Notes: generated by a model not told the origin, from the sequence alone. A DNA stretch of 6,422 bases from Bacteriovoracaceae bacterium UBA2428 (GCA_002343545.1 DDRA01000020.1:1-6422), one strand, 5' to 3'; shown: positions 1 through 6,422, counted from the stretch's first letter. Translations and numbers: made by a program.

Positions 1-1
1 C

Positions 2-1051
2 TCGGCTCACGGGGCGCGTAAGCGTCCTTTCTACCAGGCGGGCCGCGCGCTCGCGATGGGCGATGCCTACACCGCGCATGACGTCGGCTTCGAGGCCGTC
101 TACTACAACCCGGCCGGCGTCGCGCGCCCGGGGCCGCCCCGCTTCAAGGTGCTCGACCTCGAATTCCTCATCTCGAGCGGAGCCTTCGACGTCTTCAGCG
201 AGGCCATCTCGAGCATCGCTTCGATGCCCAACATCATCGAGCTCGTTTCGAACAACGTCGGGTCGAACCAAGCCGTCGGCTTGAGTTTCACGCCGCAGTT
301 CTTGACCAAGAACATGAGCTTGGGCGTTCTGGCCCGGACCTACGCCGAAGCCTACATCGACCCGGCCACGACGCTCATGGATTTCTACGGCTCCTCGGAT
401 TTGGGCGCCTACCTGCAGTTCGGCGTCTCGCTCCAGGGCGGGGCCTTCAAGCTCGGCGCGGGCGTGAAGGCCATCAACCGGGCCGAACTCAATCGCCAGT
501 ACGAAGCGGTCGATTACACGGCCGGCAACCTGAACTTCGCGACCCAGTGGAAAGAGGGGATCGGCTACGGTCTCGACCTCGGCCTGCTCGCGACCTTTCC
601 GTCGCGGCTGCTTCCGACCCTGGGGATTTCGGTTCTCAACGTGGGCAACACGACGATGCTCGATCGCCGCATCCTCTTCACGGGGTCGGCCGGCGCTCCC
701 GGCGCCCCGTCGGCGATCCCGCAATCCCTGAACATCGGCTTTTCGCTCAACCCCAAGCATGATCGCGGTTTGCGAAGCGCTTTCTCCTTCGAGGTGAAGG
801 ATCTCCTCAACGTGCGCGACACCGCCGCGCTCGGCCGGCGTTTCCACGCCGGCTGGGAACTCAACATCCAGGACTTCATCTTCTTGCGGACCGGCTTGAA
901 CGAAGGCCGCTACTGGACGGCCGGCGTCGGCGTCTCGAACCGCGCGATGGCGCTCGAGTTCACGAGCTACGGCGAGAACGTTTCGTTCACGCCCGAATCG
1001 ACGAGAAGGGATGATCGGAAGTATGCCGCCCGATACTCCGTCGGCTTCTAA
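2..1051 (+). CDS. PorV/TraF-like outer-membrane beta-barrel protein, 5' end outside window
   Basis: The reading frame is open from base 2 through the window edge, so the ATG at 56 is almost certainly internal. The codons before it already encode family sequence leading into a GRALAMGDAYTA stretch and then VYYNPAGVA (residues 33-41 counted from base 2). This glycine-rich stretch followed by YYNPAG is typical of the N-terminus of mature PorV/FadL-like and TraF/UPF0164-type outer-membrane proteins. The signal peptide would lie upstream of the window. The rest alternates short polar and aromatic segments typical of barrel strands, and the chain ends in YSVGF, whose terminal Phe fits a BAM beta-signal. 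The C-terminal third resembles the gene at 2006-3148 (LRTGLNEGRYWTAG here, LRTGLHQGYWTAG there), so the two are paralogues. The exact role is unknown; a channel, or a scaffold for surface export, is possible. The stop codon overlaps the left arm of a large inverted repeat. The family-level call is fairly secure; the function is not. Confidence 0.85.
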   Translation, partial: SAHGARKRPFYQAGRALAMGDAYTAHDVGFEAVYYNPAGVARPGPPRFKVLDLEFLISSGAFDVFSEAISSIASMPNIIELVSNNVGSNQAVGLSFTPQFLTKNMSLGVLARTYAEAYIDPATTLMDFYGSSDLGAYLQFGVSLQGGAFKLGAGVKAINRAELNRQYEAVDYTAGNLNFATQWKEGIGYGLDLGLLATFPSRLLPTLGISVLNVGNTTMLDRRILFTGSAGAPGAPSAIPQSLNIGFSLNPKHDRGLRSAFSFEVKDLLNVRDTAALGRRFHAGWELNIQDFIFLRTGLNEGRYWTAGVGVSNRAMALEFTSYGENVSFTPESTRRDDRKYAARYSVGF

Positions 1052-2009
1052 ACGCCGCTCCCAAAGGCTCCCGGCCGGCGTTCTCGGTCGCTCGAGTATT
1101 GCGAATACACTTCGCTCCCTCGCGGCCGGGGGCGCCAAGCCTTGGCCGGGAGCCTTGGGGAGCGGCGTTTTCGGTCGCCTGCGGATCTTGGGGACGGGTC
1201 TAGCGCTCGTGGTCTTGGGCGGGTGCGCGAATGCTTACCGGGATTTTACCGATAAGAGCACGGATCGTTACATCATCGATCAGGCCAAGCAGAGCTTGGA
1301 TGCTTTGAAGTTCGACGAGACGCTCACGCAGATCCTGCCGCTTTTCGAGCGCCGGCCGACGGACCCCGAGATCGCTTACCTGGCTTCGGCCGCCTACGCG
1401 GGGCGGGGCGGGCTGCGGATCCTGGATCTTTTCATGGCGCTCGCCTCGGAACTCGGGGACAAGAAGCTCTTCGAGATTTTCGCCGAGCACTACGTCGGCG
1501 CCGACGAGGCCGATATCGCGGACCTCGAGTCCGCGGTCTCCGTGCTCGAGCGCTACGGTGCCACCGCGATCGAGCGGAACACCGACATGAACTTCTACGC
1601 GCTTTTCCTGTACTACTCGCGCATCGGCATCATGCTGAACCGCTACGCCTACGACGCCGCCGGTTCGAAGCGCGGCAACTTCCGCGTTTGCCATACGCAA
1701 GAGAGCGTCGAAGGCGCCATGACGGGGCTTCCCCACGCCGCCGTCGATCGGGTCATGACGACGATCCCGCGCATCGTCGAGACGATTCCATTTGTGGGTG
1801 GGTCGGGTATCGCCGAGGGGGCGCTCGACATGTCGGCGCTCGGCGAGTTCCCGCGGGAAGCCTATCCGTGTGCGGAGCACGCCGATCTTACGCAGTTGCT
1901 CGACGAGGGCACGCAGAAGTGCCTGGCCGTGCGCGTGCTCGTCGGCAGCGATCAGCTCGGCCTGAACACGGGCGAGGCCTCGGGCTGCTTGCCGGGGTAC
2001 ACGCCGTGA
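1011..2009 (+). CDS. Predicted outer-membrane lipoprotein of unknown family; start codon unresolved
   Basis: A lipoprotein signal is clear: basic residues (GRLR), a hydrophobic core (ILGTGLALVV) and the lipobox LGGC, with the acylated Cys encoded at 1224-1226. The next residue is Ala rather than Asp, which favours sorting to the outer membrane. The mature chain is 261 residues, largely helical, with a TPR-like feel in its first half (ALKFDETLTQILPLFERRPTDPEIAYLAS is compatible with paired helices). Four further cysteines lie at mature positions 156, 216, 233 and 255 and could form two disulphides. The coordinates give the longest ATG reading, which overlaps the previous gene by 41 bp. That start would put 71 residues before the Cys and translate the whole inverted repeat, which is unusual for a lipoprotein. 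TTG at 1155 would give a normal 23-residue signal peptide, and CTG 1179 or TTG 1188 are also in frame, but none has a well-spaced ribosome site. The stop overlaps the GTG of the next gene, implying translational coupling. I recognise no family; a remote link to TPR or TatT-like lipoproteins is only a guess. Confidence 0.75.
   Translation: MIGSMPPDTPSASKRRSQRLPAGVLGRSSIANTLRSLAAGGAKPWPGALGSGVFGRLRILGTGLALVVLGGCANAYRDFTDKSTDRYIIDQAKQSLDALKFDETLTQILPLFERRPTDPEIAYLASAAYAGRGGLRILDLFMALASELGDKKLFEIFAEHYVGADEADIADLESAVSVLERYGATAIERNTDMNFYALFLYYSRIGIMLNRYAYDAAGSKRGNFRVCHTQESVEGAMTGLPHAAVDRVMTTIPRIVETIPFVGGSGIAEGALDMSALGEFPREAYPCAEHADLTQLLDEGTQKCLAVRVLVGSDQLGLNTGEASGCLPGYTP
1050..1170. repeat. Long inverted repeat (27-bp arms, 26/27 match) between genes 1 and 2
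   Basis: The left arm is 1050-1076 and the right arm 1144-1170. The reverse complement of one matches the other at 26 of 27 positions, enclosing a 67-nt loop. The left arm starts with AAACGCCGCTCCC inside the stop codon of the upstream gene, and the right arm ends GGGAGCGGCGTTT. The loop holds a further small hairpin, GTATT-GCG-AATAC (1096-1108), flanked by TCGCTCGA and TTCGCTCCC. As RNA it would make a very stable stem. The A-run before and T-run after the stem resemble a leaky bidirectional terminator, but the loop is large for that. It could instead be a REP/MITE-like dispersed repeat that stabilises the 3' end of the upstream mRNA. The repeat itself is read directly from the sequence; its role is inference. 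Confidence 0.9.
1076..1178 (+). repeat. Direct repeat pair CGGCGTTYTCGGTCGC
   Basis: The 16-mer at 1076-1091 recurs at 1163-1178 with one mismatch (C versus T in the middle). The second copy straddles the outer end of the right arm of the inverted repeat. Together with the inverted arms this makes a composite, ordered element rather than a chance hairpin. The second copy also lies within codons just before the lipoprotein signal peptide. Confidence 0.8.
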
Positions 2010-3148
2010 GGCGGGGGTGGGCGCGCGCCGCGGGCGTCTGGCTCGCGGTGGGTGCCGCGCAGCTTTCCGCCACGGCCGGCGTGTTTCAGCGCGACAACTT
2101 CCGCGACACCCGTTGGGTCGCGCGCGGAAACACGGGCGTCGCCTCGATCAACGACGGCACCTCGCTTTTCTACAACCCGGCGGGTCTCGCGCGCATCAAG
2201 GGCTACGGCCTCGAGGTCCTGAACCCGTCGCTCGGCGCGAACCAGAACTTCATCGGCAGCTTCCAGAACCTTTCGGGCTTCACGAGCGGTGACGACCCGA
2301 TCTCGACCAAACTCTTGCCCTTCCTCGGCAAGCCGCTCGCGATGCAGGGGAACTTCTTCCCTTATTTCCATGGTCCGGGCTTCGCGGCCGGCTTCTGGGA
2401 TCACCTCGATGCGGGCGCCGCTTACCGCGACCCCGTGAACCCCACGCTCGACGCCGACATGCGCAACGACTGGGGACTCATCTTCGGCGGCGGCTGGGAG
2501 CTCATACCGGGCCGGCTCTACGCGGGCGCTTCCTTCCGCTACCAGGCGCGACGCGCGCTCCAGGAGCCGCTCACCGCGGGGACCGTACTTTCAACGCCGT
2601 CCTCCGAGCTCACGAGCCTCTTCCGTCGGGGCGACGCCTACGCGCTGAACTCCGGCTTGCAGTACGTCCAACAACTTCCGTCTAAGACGCAGTTCATCGC
2701 CCTCGGGTTGAGCTGGGAGGACATGGGGTCGACGGCCTTTCGCGTGAGGGCGGGGCAGCCCAAGCTCTTGCGCCAAGCGCAGCAGCTCAACGCCGGCGTG
2801 ACCTACGGCATCACGGGAAGCGTGGCAACGATCCAGTTCCTCGCGGACATGCGGCAGATCAACAACCGCACGATGGACACCGCGAAGAAACTCAACCTTG
2901 GCGTGGACGTCGAGGTCGCGAACTTCGCGTTGCGTACGGGGCTGCACCAAGGCTACTGGACCGCGGGCACGAGCTTCTACGTGTTGCCCGTCCTGTCGTT
3001 CGATCTTTCGACCTACGCCGAAGAAGTCGACTCGACGGCCGGCTCGCGACAGAACCGTTACTGGCTGATCGGTTTTCGCGCCGGCGTGAGTCTCGAGAAG
3101 GGCGCGCGCGGCAAAAAGAAGCCGCGCTACACGCTCGACCATCTCTGA
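2006..3148 (+). CDS. PorV/TraF-like outer-membrane beta-barrel protein with signal peptide (380 aa)
   Basis: I chose the GTG at 2006 although the frame is open far upstream. It is preceded by GGGG 8 nt before it (1994-1997), it overlaps the TGA of the lipoprotein gene as GTGA, and it yields a good signal peptide: MRRGWARAAG, then a hydrophobic core, with cleavage likely after SATA (residue 24). The mature N-terminus shows the family motif, ending FYNPAGLA (residues 55-62). The remainder reads as alternating barrel strands rich in Gly and aromatics. The C-terminal third matches the gene at 2-1051, and this protein ends with a short basic tail (GARGKKKPRYTLDHL) after the last predicted strand, unlike its paralogue, which ends in Phe. 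It is expected in the outer membrane after BAM insertion. The substrate or partner is unknown. Close linkage and stop/start overlap suggest co-production with the lipoprotein. The FadL/TraF/UPF0164-like family assignment is from motif and layout only. Confidence 0.85.
   Translation: MRRGWARAAGVWLAVGAAQLSATAGVFQRDNFRDTRWVARGNTGVASINDGTSLFYNPAGLARIKGYGLEVLNPSLGANQNFIGSFQNLSGFTSGDDPISTKLLPFLGKPLAMQGNFFPYFHGPGFAAGFWDHLDAGAAYRDPVNPTLDADMRNDWGLIFGGGWELIPGRLYAGASFRYQARRALQEPLTAGTVLSTPSSELTSLFRRGDAYALNSGLQYVQQLPSKTQFIALGLSWEDMGSTAFRVRAGQPKLLRQAQQLNAGVTYGITGSVATIQFLADMRQINNRTMDTAKKLNLGVDVEVANFALRTGLHQGYWTAGTSFYVLPVLSFDLSTYAEEVDSTAGSRQNRYWLIGFRAGVSLEKGARGKKKPRYTLDHL
3106..3127 (-). terminator. GC-rich hairpin beyond the minus-strand gene, possible weak terminator
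   Basis: GCGCGGC (3106-3112) and GCCGCGC (3121-3127) form a perfect 7-bp inverted repeat around an 8-nt A-rich loop. It lies inside the end of the plus-strand barrel gene and 28 nt past the stop of the minus-strand gene, where a terminator for the latter would have to be. There is no T-run after the stem on either strand (on the minus strand the T-run is in the loop), so any termination role is weak inference. The basic GKKKPR tail codons may explain the pattern. Confidence 0.25.
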
Positions 3149-3155
3149 GGTTTCG

Positions 3156-5537
3156 TTACAAGCGTTTGAGCACGGCGTCGGCGACGCTTTGCGCGTCCTT
3201 CGCCTGGGGCTTCGTGGCGTAGCTCGCGGCCTCGGCTTCGCAGGCTTCCGCGAAGGTCACGAAACCGCCGATGCCTTGGTCGCTCTTTTGGGCCCGCTTG
3301 CCGAGCTCGGTCGCGGCGAGCGCCCCGAAGGGGACGCCCGAGGCCTTCGCCAACTCGTTCAGCGCCTTGAGCGCCCGCGCCCGCGCCGCGACGATCGTGG
3401 CGCGCGCCATGAGGGTTCCCGGCACGTGCTTCTCGACGCTCGCGAGCCCGGCGACGCCGCGCTGGCCGATCGAGGCGTTGAAGGCGCCGTCCTGGATGAG
3501 CGCGGAGCGGACCTCGGCGTAGTATTGGTACGCGCTCGCCTGGGCCTGGGCCGCGTCGAAGAGACTCGGATTTTCCATGGCGTGCGCGAGCAGTCGCTCG
3601 GACTGGTCTTGGTGGTGGAGGGCGGCGTGCTCCAGGCGTTTGGCGATCTCGGAGACGTAGTGGGCCCGGTGCGTTTCGTCGAGGCCCGAGACGAACTGCC
3701 GCAGCTGGAGGCCGACGTGCTGAGCCTGGTCGGAGAGGCCGACGCCGGGAATGGATTGGTAACGGGGGAAGCCGATCGAGTCGAGTTCCTGGAGCGCCTG
3801 GGCCGCCCGTTGCTCGAGGCTGAGCCCGGCGCGGAAGACCTCGCCCGCCGCGGTGGCGCCCGAAGAAGCGCGGATCGCCGCGAAGGGACGCACGAAGCCC
3901 AAAAGATTGAGCGAGCTCAGCGCCGCCGTGCGGAGACAATTCAAGCGGCCGGCGTTTTCGCGCGCGTGCGCGGCGAACGGAGACTCGCACGCGCCGCCGC
4001 CTTGGGTGGGCGCGGGCGGAGGGGGGGCGGAATCCATGCAGGCTTTGACGGTGTCGTTCGTGCCGAGGCCCAACCCGACGAAGGCGGCGCCGAGCGAGGC
4101 CGTTTCGGCCGTGCGAAGGGCGACGGCGCCTTGGCCGAGGCGAGAATAGAATCCGAGTCCGCGCGGACGGAGCGCCGTCTGGGCGATGCGTCCCAGGCGA
4201 CCGGCGGCCGTGACGGCGCCCGCGGCCTGGGCGCCGGCGTGCACCGCGCGAAGCCCGTTCACGAGGGCGCCGACCCCGGCGAGGCCCACGGTGATCGCGA
4301 CGTTCTTGACGGCCTCGTTCGTCGTGTCCTGGTTTTGCGAAGCGGCGCCCCGCCAGAACTGAAGGCAGGACGCGTCCGCGGCGGCGGCCGCGGGACCGCG
4401 GAGTCGGGGATCGCTCCGGGGGAGCTCGGCGAGTTCGGGCGCGGGGTCCGGCAATCCCCGGATGACGTGCAGCATTTTCGTGCGCTCGGTTCCCGTCGCG
4501 AGTTCCCGGGTGCAGTCCTTGTAGCCCAAGAGGCAGCCGCTCGCGTCCACCCGGTCCCGGATTTGCGCGCGGGTGGAGCTCTCGGCGTTCTTCGCTTGGT
4601 CGACGAGGGCTTGGCGCAAGCGTTCCTTATCCCGCGACGGCTCGTAGTCGTTCACGAAAGATTCCAGGGACGGATCGAGGAGCCAAGGGTGCAGGGCGAA
4701 GATGGCTTCGCGCGCGCGCTCGATTTTCTCGAGTTCAGTCGAGGGAACGGCGGAAGGCGCCTTTCGGCGGGCTCGCCCGAGCGACTCGCCTTTCGGGGTT
4801 TTTGCCGGTCGTTTGGCGGGAGCGGGGGGCCGGATTTCGTCGGCCCGTTTCTCGAGATCCTTGAGCTGTTGGAGCGCGACGTCGCTCGAGTCGAGGCGGG
4901 CCGACTGGGCGGCGGTCGAAGCGAGGGCGCAGGTCCCGATGGCCTTCATCAGCAGACGCTCGATCTTCTCGCGCATGAGCGGGGGCGTGCCGAAGGGCAA
5001 GAGCTCGTTGACCGTGGGCATCGGCTTGCCTTGGAGCATCAACGAAGAGATGAGGTCCTCGAGATTCTCCCGCAGACCTAGCTCCGTGCGGAGATGCAGG
5101 AACCAATGGTCCGCGATGAGCGCAGAGTGGTGGTCGATGTCCCGTTCCGTGACCGTATCGGACTTCAAGACCGCGGGGCTCGGGCAGTTGCCCACGGGCG
5201 GGGGATAGTTTTCCCATCCCAGCGTTTTGCCGACGAAAGGCCGCAGGACGCCTTCGACCTCGTCGACCGTCCGGAAGTCGGCTCGTTTCAGGAATTCGCT
5301 GTAGCAGCCCACGCTTTCGACGCCGTAGTTCCATTTGTCGTCGAAACCGGAGCGCGCCAGGGGAGCAAAAAGGGTGAGCGGGCACGCCTCAAAGCCCACC
5401 GGCTTCTCGCTCGTCGCGGGGAGGGCGTGTCCGTTCGACGTCGGGAGATTCGTCGCGGGAAGAAGCGGGCCTTCGGCGAGGGCCGGCCCCGCCAAGAAGA
5501 CCGAGCCGAAAAAAGAAAAAAGACGCTTCGTCGCCAT
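3156..5537 (-). CDS. Large exported protein of unknown function (about 793 aa)
   Basis: The N-terminus MATKRLFSFFGSVFLAGPALA is a Sec signal peptide, with cleavage likely at ALA/EG near residue 22. I prefer ATG 5537; a GTG directly before it (5540) is in frame, follows a TAA and would add one residue. No strong ribosome site is visible for either. The following positions are numbered from the GTG. The mature chain contains eleven cysteines (53, 79, 119, 204, 336, 343, 392, 501, 518, 535, 767), suggesting disulphides in an oxidising compartment. A Pro/Lys/Arg-rich linker spans about 236-268. A Gly/Ala-rich hydrophobic region spans about 411-448, with a second at 480-493 (SLGAAFVGLGLG), followed by a PPPPAP linker at 506-511. 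The last 220 residues look helical. The two hydrophobic stretches could be a membrane hairpin or a packed helical core. I recognise no family. It stands alone on its strand, convergent with the barrel genes and divergent from valS, so no operon partner hints at its role. Confidence 0.8.
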   Translation of the reverse strand: MATKRLFSFFGSVFLAGPALAEGPLLPATNLPTSNGHALPATSEKPVGFEACPLTLFAPLARSGFDDKWNYGVESVGCYSEFLKRADFRTVDEVEGVLRPFVGKTLGWENYPPPVGNCPSPAVLKSDTVTERDIDHHSALIADHWFLHLRTELGLRENLEDLISSLMLQGKPMPTVNELLPFGTPPLMREKIERLLMKAIGTCALASTAAQSARLDSSDVALQQLKDLEKRADEIRPPAPAKRPAKTPKGESLGRARRKAPSAVPSTELEKIERAREAIFALHPWLLDPSLESFVNDYEPSRDKERLRQALVDQAKNAESSTRAQIRDRVDASGCLLGYKDCTRELATGTERTKMLHVIRGLPDPAPELAELPRSDPRLRGPAAAAADASCLQFWRGAASQNQDTTNEAVKNVAITVGLAGVGALVNGLRAVHAGAQAAGAVTAAGRLGRIAQTALRPRGLGFYSRLGQGAVALRTAETASLGAAFVGLGLGTNDTVKACMDSAPPPPAPTQGGGACESPFAAHARENAGRLNCLRTAALSSLNLLGFVRPFAAIRASSGATAAGEVFRAGLSLEQRAAQALQELDSIGFPRYQSIPGVGLSDQAQHVGLQLRQFVSGLDETHRAHYVSEIAKRLEHAALHHQDQSERLLAHAMENPSLFDAAQAQASAYQYYAEVRSALIQDGAFNASIGQRGVAGLASVEKHVPGTLMARATIVAARARALKALNELAKASGVPFGALAATELGKRAQKSDQGIGGFVTFAEACEAEAASYATKPQAKDAQSVADAVLKRL

Positions 5538-5587
5538 CACTTAGATCAAGTATCGGCTTGGTCGGGGAAGGACTACAGGGGCTTTTT

Positions 5588-5602
5588 TTGTGCGCCGCAC
5601 AA
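5588..5602. promoter_or_regulatory. Perfect 15-bp palindrome TTGTGCGCCGCACAA, candidate operator
   Basis: Seven-base arms (TTGTGCG / CGCACAA) surround a single central C with no mismatch, directly after a run of seven T. It lies in the divergent intergenic region, about 50 bp upstream of the large exported-protein gene and 94 bp upstream of valS. That position suits an operator for the minus-strand gene. The sequence does not match an operator I can name with confidence. It could instead be a small transcript hairpin. Confidence 0.4.
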
Positions 5603-5651
5603 GTCCGTGCGACTCGTGGTGATCCTTTGAATAATTCCTCCCCGTGGCCTC

Positions 5652-5675
5652 CGTGCCTTGGCCGGGCGCGGCACG
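5652..5675. repeat. Small inverted repeat CGTGCC-N12-GGCACG upstream of valS
   Basis: The arms at 5652-5657 and 5670-5675 are perfectly complementary, and the element ends 21 bp before the valS start. There is no T-run after it, so it does not look like a terminator. It overlaps a weak promoter-like sequence and could be an operator, a leader hairpin or chance in GC-rich DNA. Confidence 0.3.
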
Positions 5676-5687
5676 AGCTGCTACATT
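5658..5687 (+). promoter_or_regulatory. valS: Weak sigma70-like promoter candidate for valS
   Basis: TTGGCC (5658-5663) and TACATT (5682-5687) are 18 bp apart, each matching four of six consensus bases. Transcription would begin only a few bases before the valS ATG, giving a nearly leaderless mRNA. That would fit the absence of a clear Shine-Dalgarno sequence there. Confidence is low because promoter rules for this organism are unknown. Confidence 0.2.
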
Positions 5688-5696
5688 GGGCCCGTC

Positions 5697-6422
5697 ATGG
5701 AAAAGGCTTTTGACTCAAGCGGTTGTGATCCGAAGTGGCAGGAATTTTGGGAGAAGCACCAACTCTCGCGTCCCGAAGAGGTCGCCAAGCGCCATCCCAA
5801 GCCGACCGGCAAGCCCTTCGTGATCGTCATGCCGCCGCCGAACGTGACGGGCATTTTGCACCAAGGTCACGCGCTCATGATCGCGCTCGAGGACACGCTC
5901 ATCCGTTGGCGTCGCATGATGGGCGACGAAGCCCTCTACGTGCCGGGCACCGACCACGCTTCGATCGCGGTGCAGATGCAGGTCGTGAAGCACCTCGAGT
6001 CGAAGGGCGTGGACTACCGCGCGCTCGGCCGCGAAGGCTTCCTCGAGGAATGCTGGAAGTGGATCAACGAGTACCGTCCGCGCATCTACGGGCAGATCCG
6101 TCTCATGGGCGCGAGCTGCGATTGGTCGCGCGTGAAGTTCACCATGGATCCCGAACTCAACAAGGGCGTCACGCGCGCCTTCGTCGAGCTCCATAAGCGC
6201 GGCCTCATCTATCGCGCCGAAAAGCTCGTGAACTGGTCGCCCAAGGGTCAGACCGTGCTGTCCGACCTCGAAGTCATCATGGAAGAGCGCGACGGCTCGA
6301 TGTGGCACCTGCGCTACCCCGTCGCGGGCACGGATCGTCACCTCATCGTGGCGACGACGCGTCCGGAGACGATGCTCGGCGACGTGGCCGTGGCCGTGCA
6401 CCCCGAAGACGAGCGCTACCGC
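5697..6422 (+). CDS. valS: Valyl-tRNA synthetase, N-terminal 242 codons (runs off window)
   Basis: This is a class I aminoacyl-tRNA synthetase that charges tRNA-Val with valine in the cytoplasm and hydrolyses mischarged threonine. Visible features in order: the WQEFWEK N-terminal helix (14-20), PPPNVTG followed by the HIGH-type ATP-binding motif H-Q-G-H (46-58), GTDHASIAVQ (84-93), SCDWSR (140-145), NWSPKGQTVLSDLEV (179-193), and the start of the CP1 editing domain with ATTRPETMLGD (219-229). These patterns are diagnostic for ValRS over IleRS or LeuRS. The full enzyme is usually around 850-950 residues, so roughly three quarters lies beyond the window, including the KMSKS loop. The ATG at 5697 is chosen because the family begins shortly before the W-x-x-F-W motif; no good ribosome site precedes it. 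The Ser in GTDHAS replaces the Gly common in many proteobacterial enzymes. The frame is intact throughout. Confidence 0.97.
   Translation, partial: MEKAFDSSGCDPKWQEFWEKHQLSRPEEVAKRHPKPTGKPFVIVMPPPNVTGILHQGHALMIALEDTLIRWRRMMGDEALYVPGTDHASIAVQMQVVKHLESKGVDYRALGREGFLEECWKWINEYRPRIYGQIRLMGASCDWSRVKFTMDPELNKGVTRAFVELHKRGLIYRAEKLVNWSPKGQTVLSDLEVIMEERDGSMWHLRYPVAGTDRHLIVATTRPETMLGDVAVAVHPEDERYR

Noticed and set aside
56..58. ATG at 56 as start of the first gene
   Set aside because: The frame stays open to the window edge and the preceding codons already look like mature family sequence; starting here would remove the signal peptide needed by a barrel protein.
1688..2005. Upstream extension of the second barrel gene to an ATG at 1688
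   Set aside because: It lies entirely over the lipoprotein gene and reads as Arg-rich shadow sequence. The GTG at 2006 gives a proper signal peptide and stop/start overlap.
3127..3990. 287-codon minus-strand frame overlapping the exported-protein gene in another frame
   Set aside because: Extremely Arg- and Pro-rich translation typical of an out-of-frame reading of GC-rich coding sequence.
3189..5081. 630-codon open frame on the plus strand, antisense to the large exported-protein gene
   Set aside because: Its translation is Arg/Gly/Glu-rich with no signal or domain, as expected from the complement of a GC-rich gene. The minus-strand frame has a signal peptide and balanced composition.
5570..5602. 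Intrinsic terminator at the seven-T run in the divergent region
   Set aside because: No stem precedes the T-run on the plus strand, and no gene on either strand ends nearby.
5715..6401. 228-codon minus-strand frame opposite valS
   Set aside because: It is a His/Arg-rich shadow of valS, whose motifs are unmistakable on the plus strand.

Overview
This is a GC-rich window from a Gram-negative bacterium. The evidence is two outer-membrane beta-barrel-type proteins, one outer-membrane-type lipoprotein and a large exported protein. The coding strands use mostly G- or C-ending codons. The exact lineage cannot be fixed from the sequence. The mix of lineage-specific exported proteins next to a housekeeping valyl-tRNA synthetase gene would suit a Bdellovibrionota/Myxococcota-type genome, but that is inference only.

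Layout. (a) 2-3148, plus strand: a compact cluster of three envelope genes. The first is a 5'-truncated PorV/TraF-like outer-membrane protein. The second is a lipoprotein of unknown family. The third is a second PorV/TraF-like outer-membrane protein, recognisably a paralogue of the first. Genes 2 and 3 overlap through a GTGA stop/start junction. Genes 1 and 2 are separated by a long, nearly perfect inverted repeat (1050-1170) that begins in the stop codon of gene 1 and covers the region where gene 2 must start. (b) 3156-5537, minus strand: one very large gene for an exported, cysteine-containing protein of about 793 residues with no family I recognise. It converges on the envelope cluster with only 7 bp between stop codons. 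(c) 5538-5696: a short, relatively AT-rich divergent intergenic region holding a perfect 15-bp palindrome and a second small inverted repeat just before the next gene. (d) 5697-6422, plus strand: the first 242 codons of valS, running off the window.

Working model: the three-gene cluster would make two barrels and a surface or periplasmic lipoprotein that may work together in the outer membrane. The large minus-strand protein is probably periplasmic or secreted and independently regulated. valS is an ordinary housekeeping gene. No mobile-element genes, CRISPR arrays, rRNA or tRNA genes were seen. The most noteworthy items are the repeat element between genes 1 and 2, the barrel-lipoprotein-barrel arrangement, and the unrecognised 793-residue exported protein.
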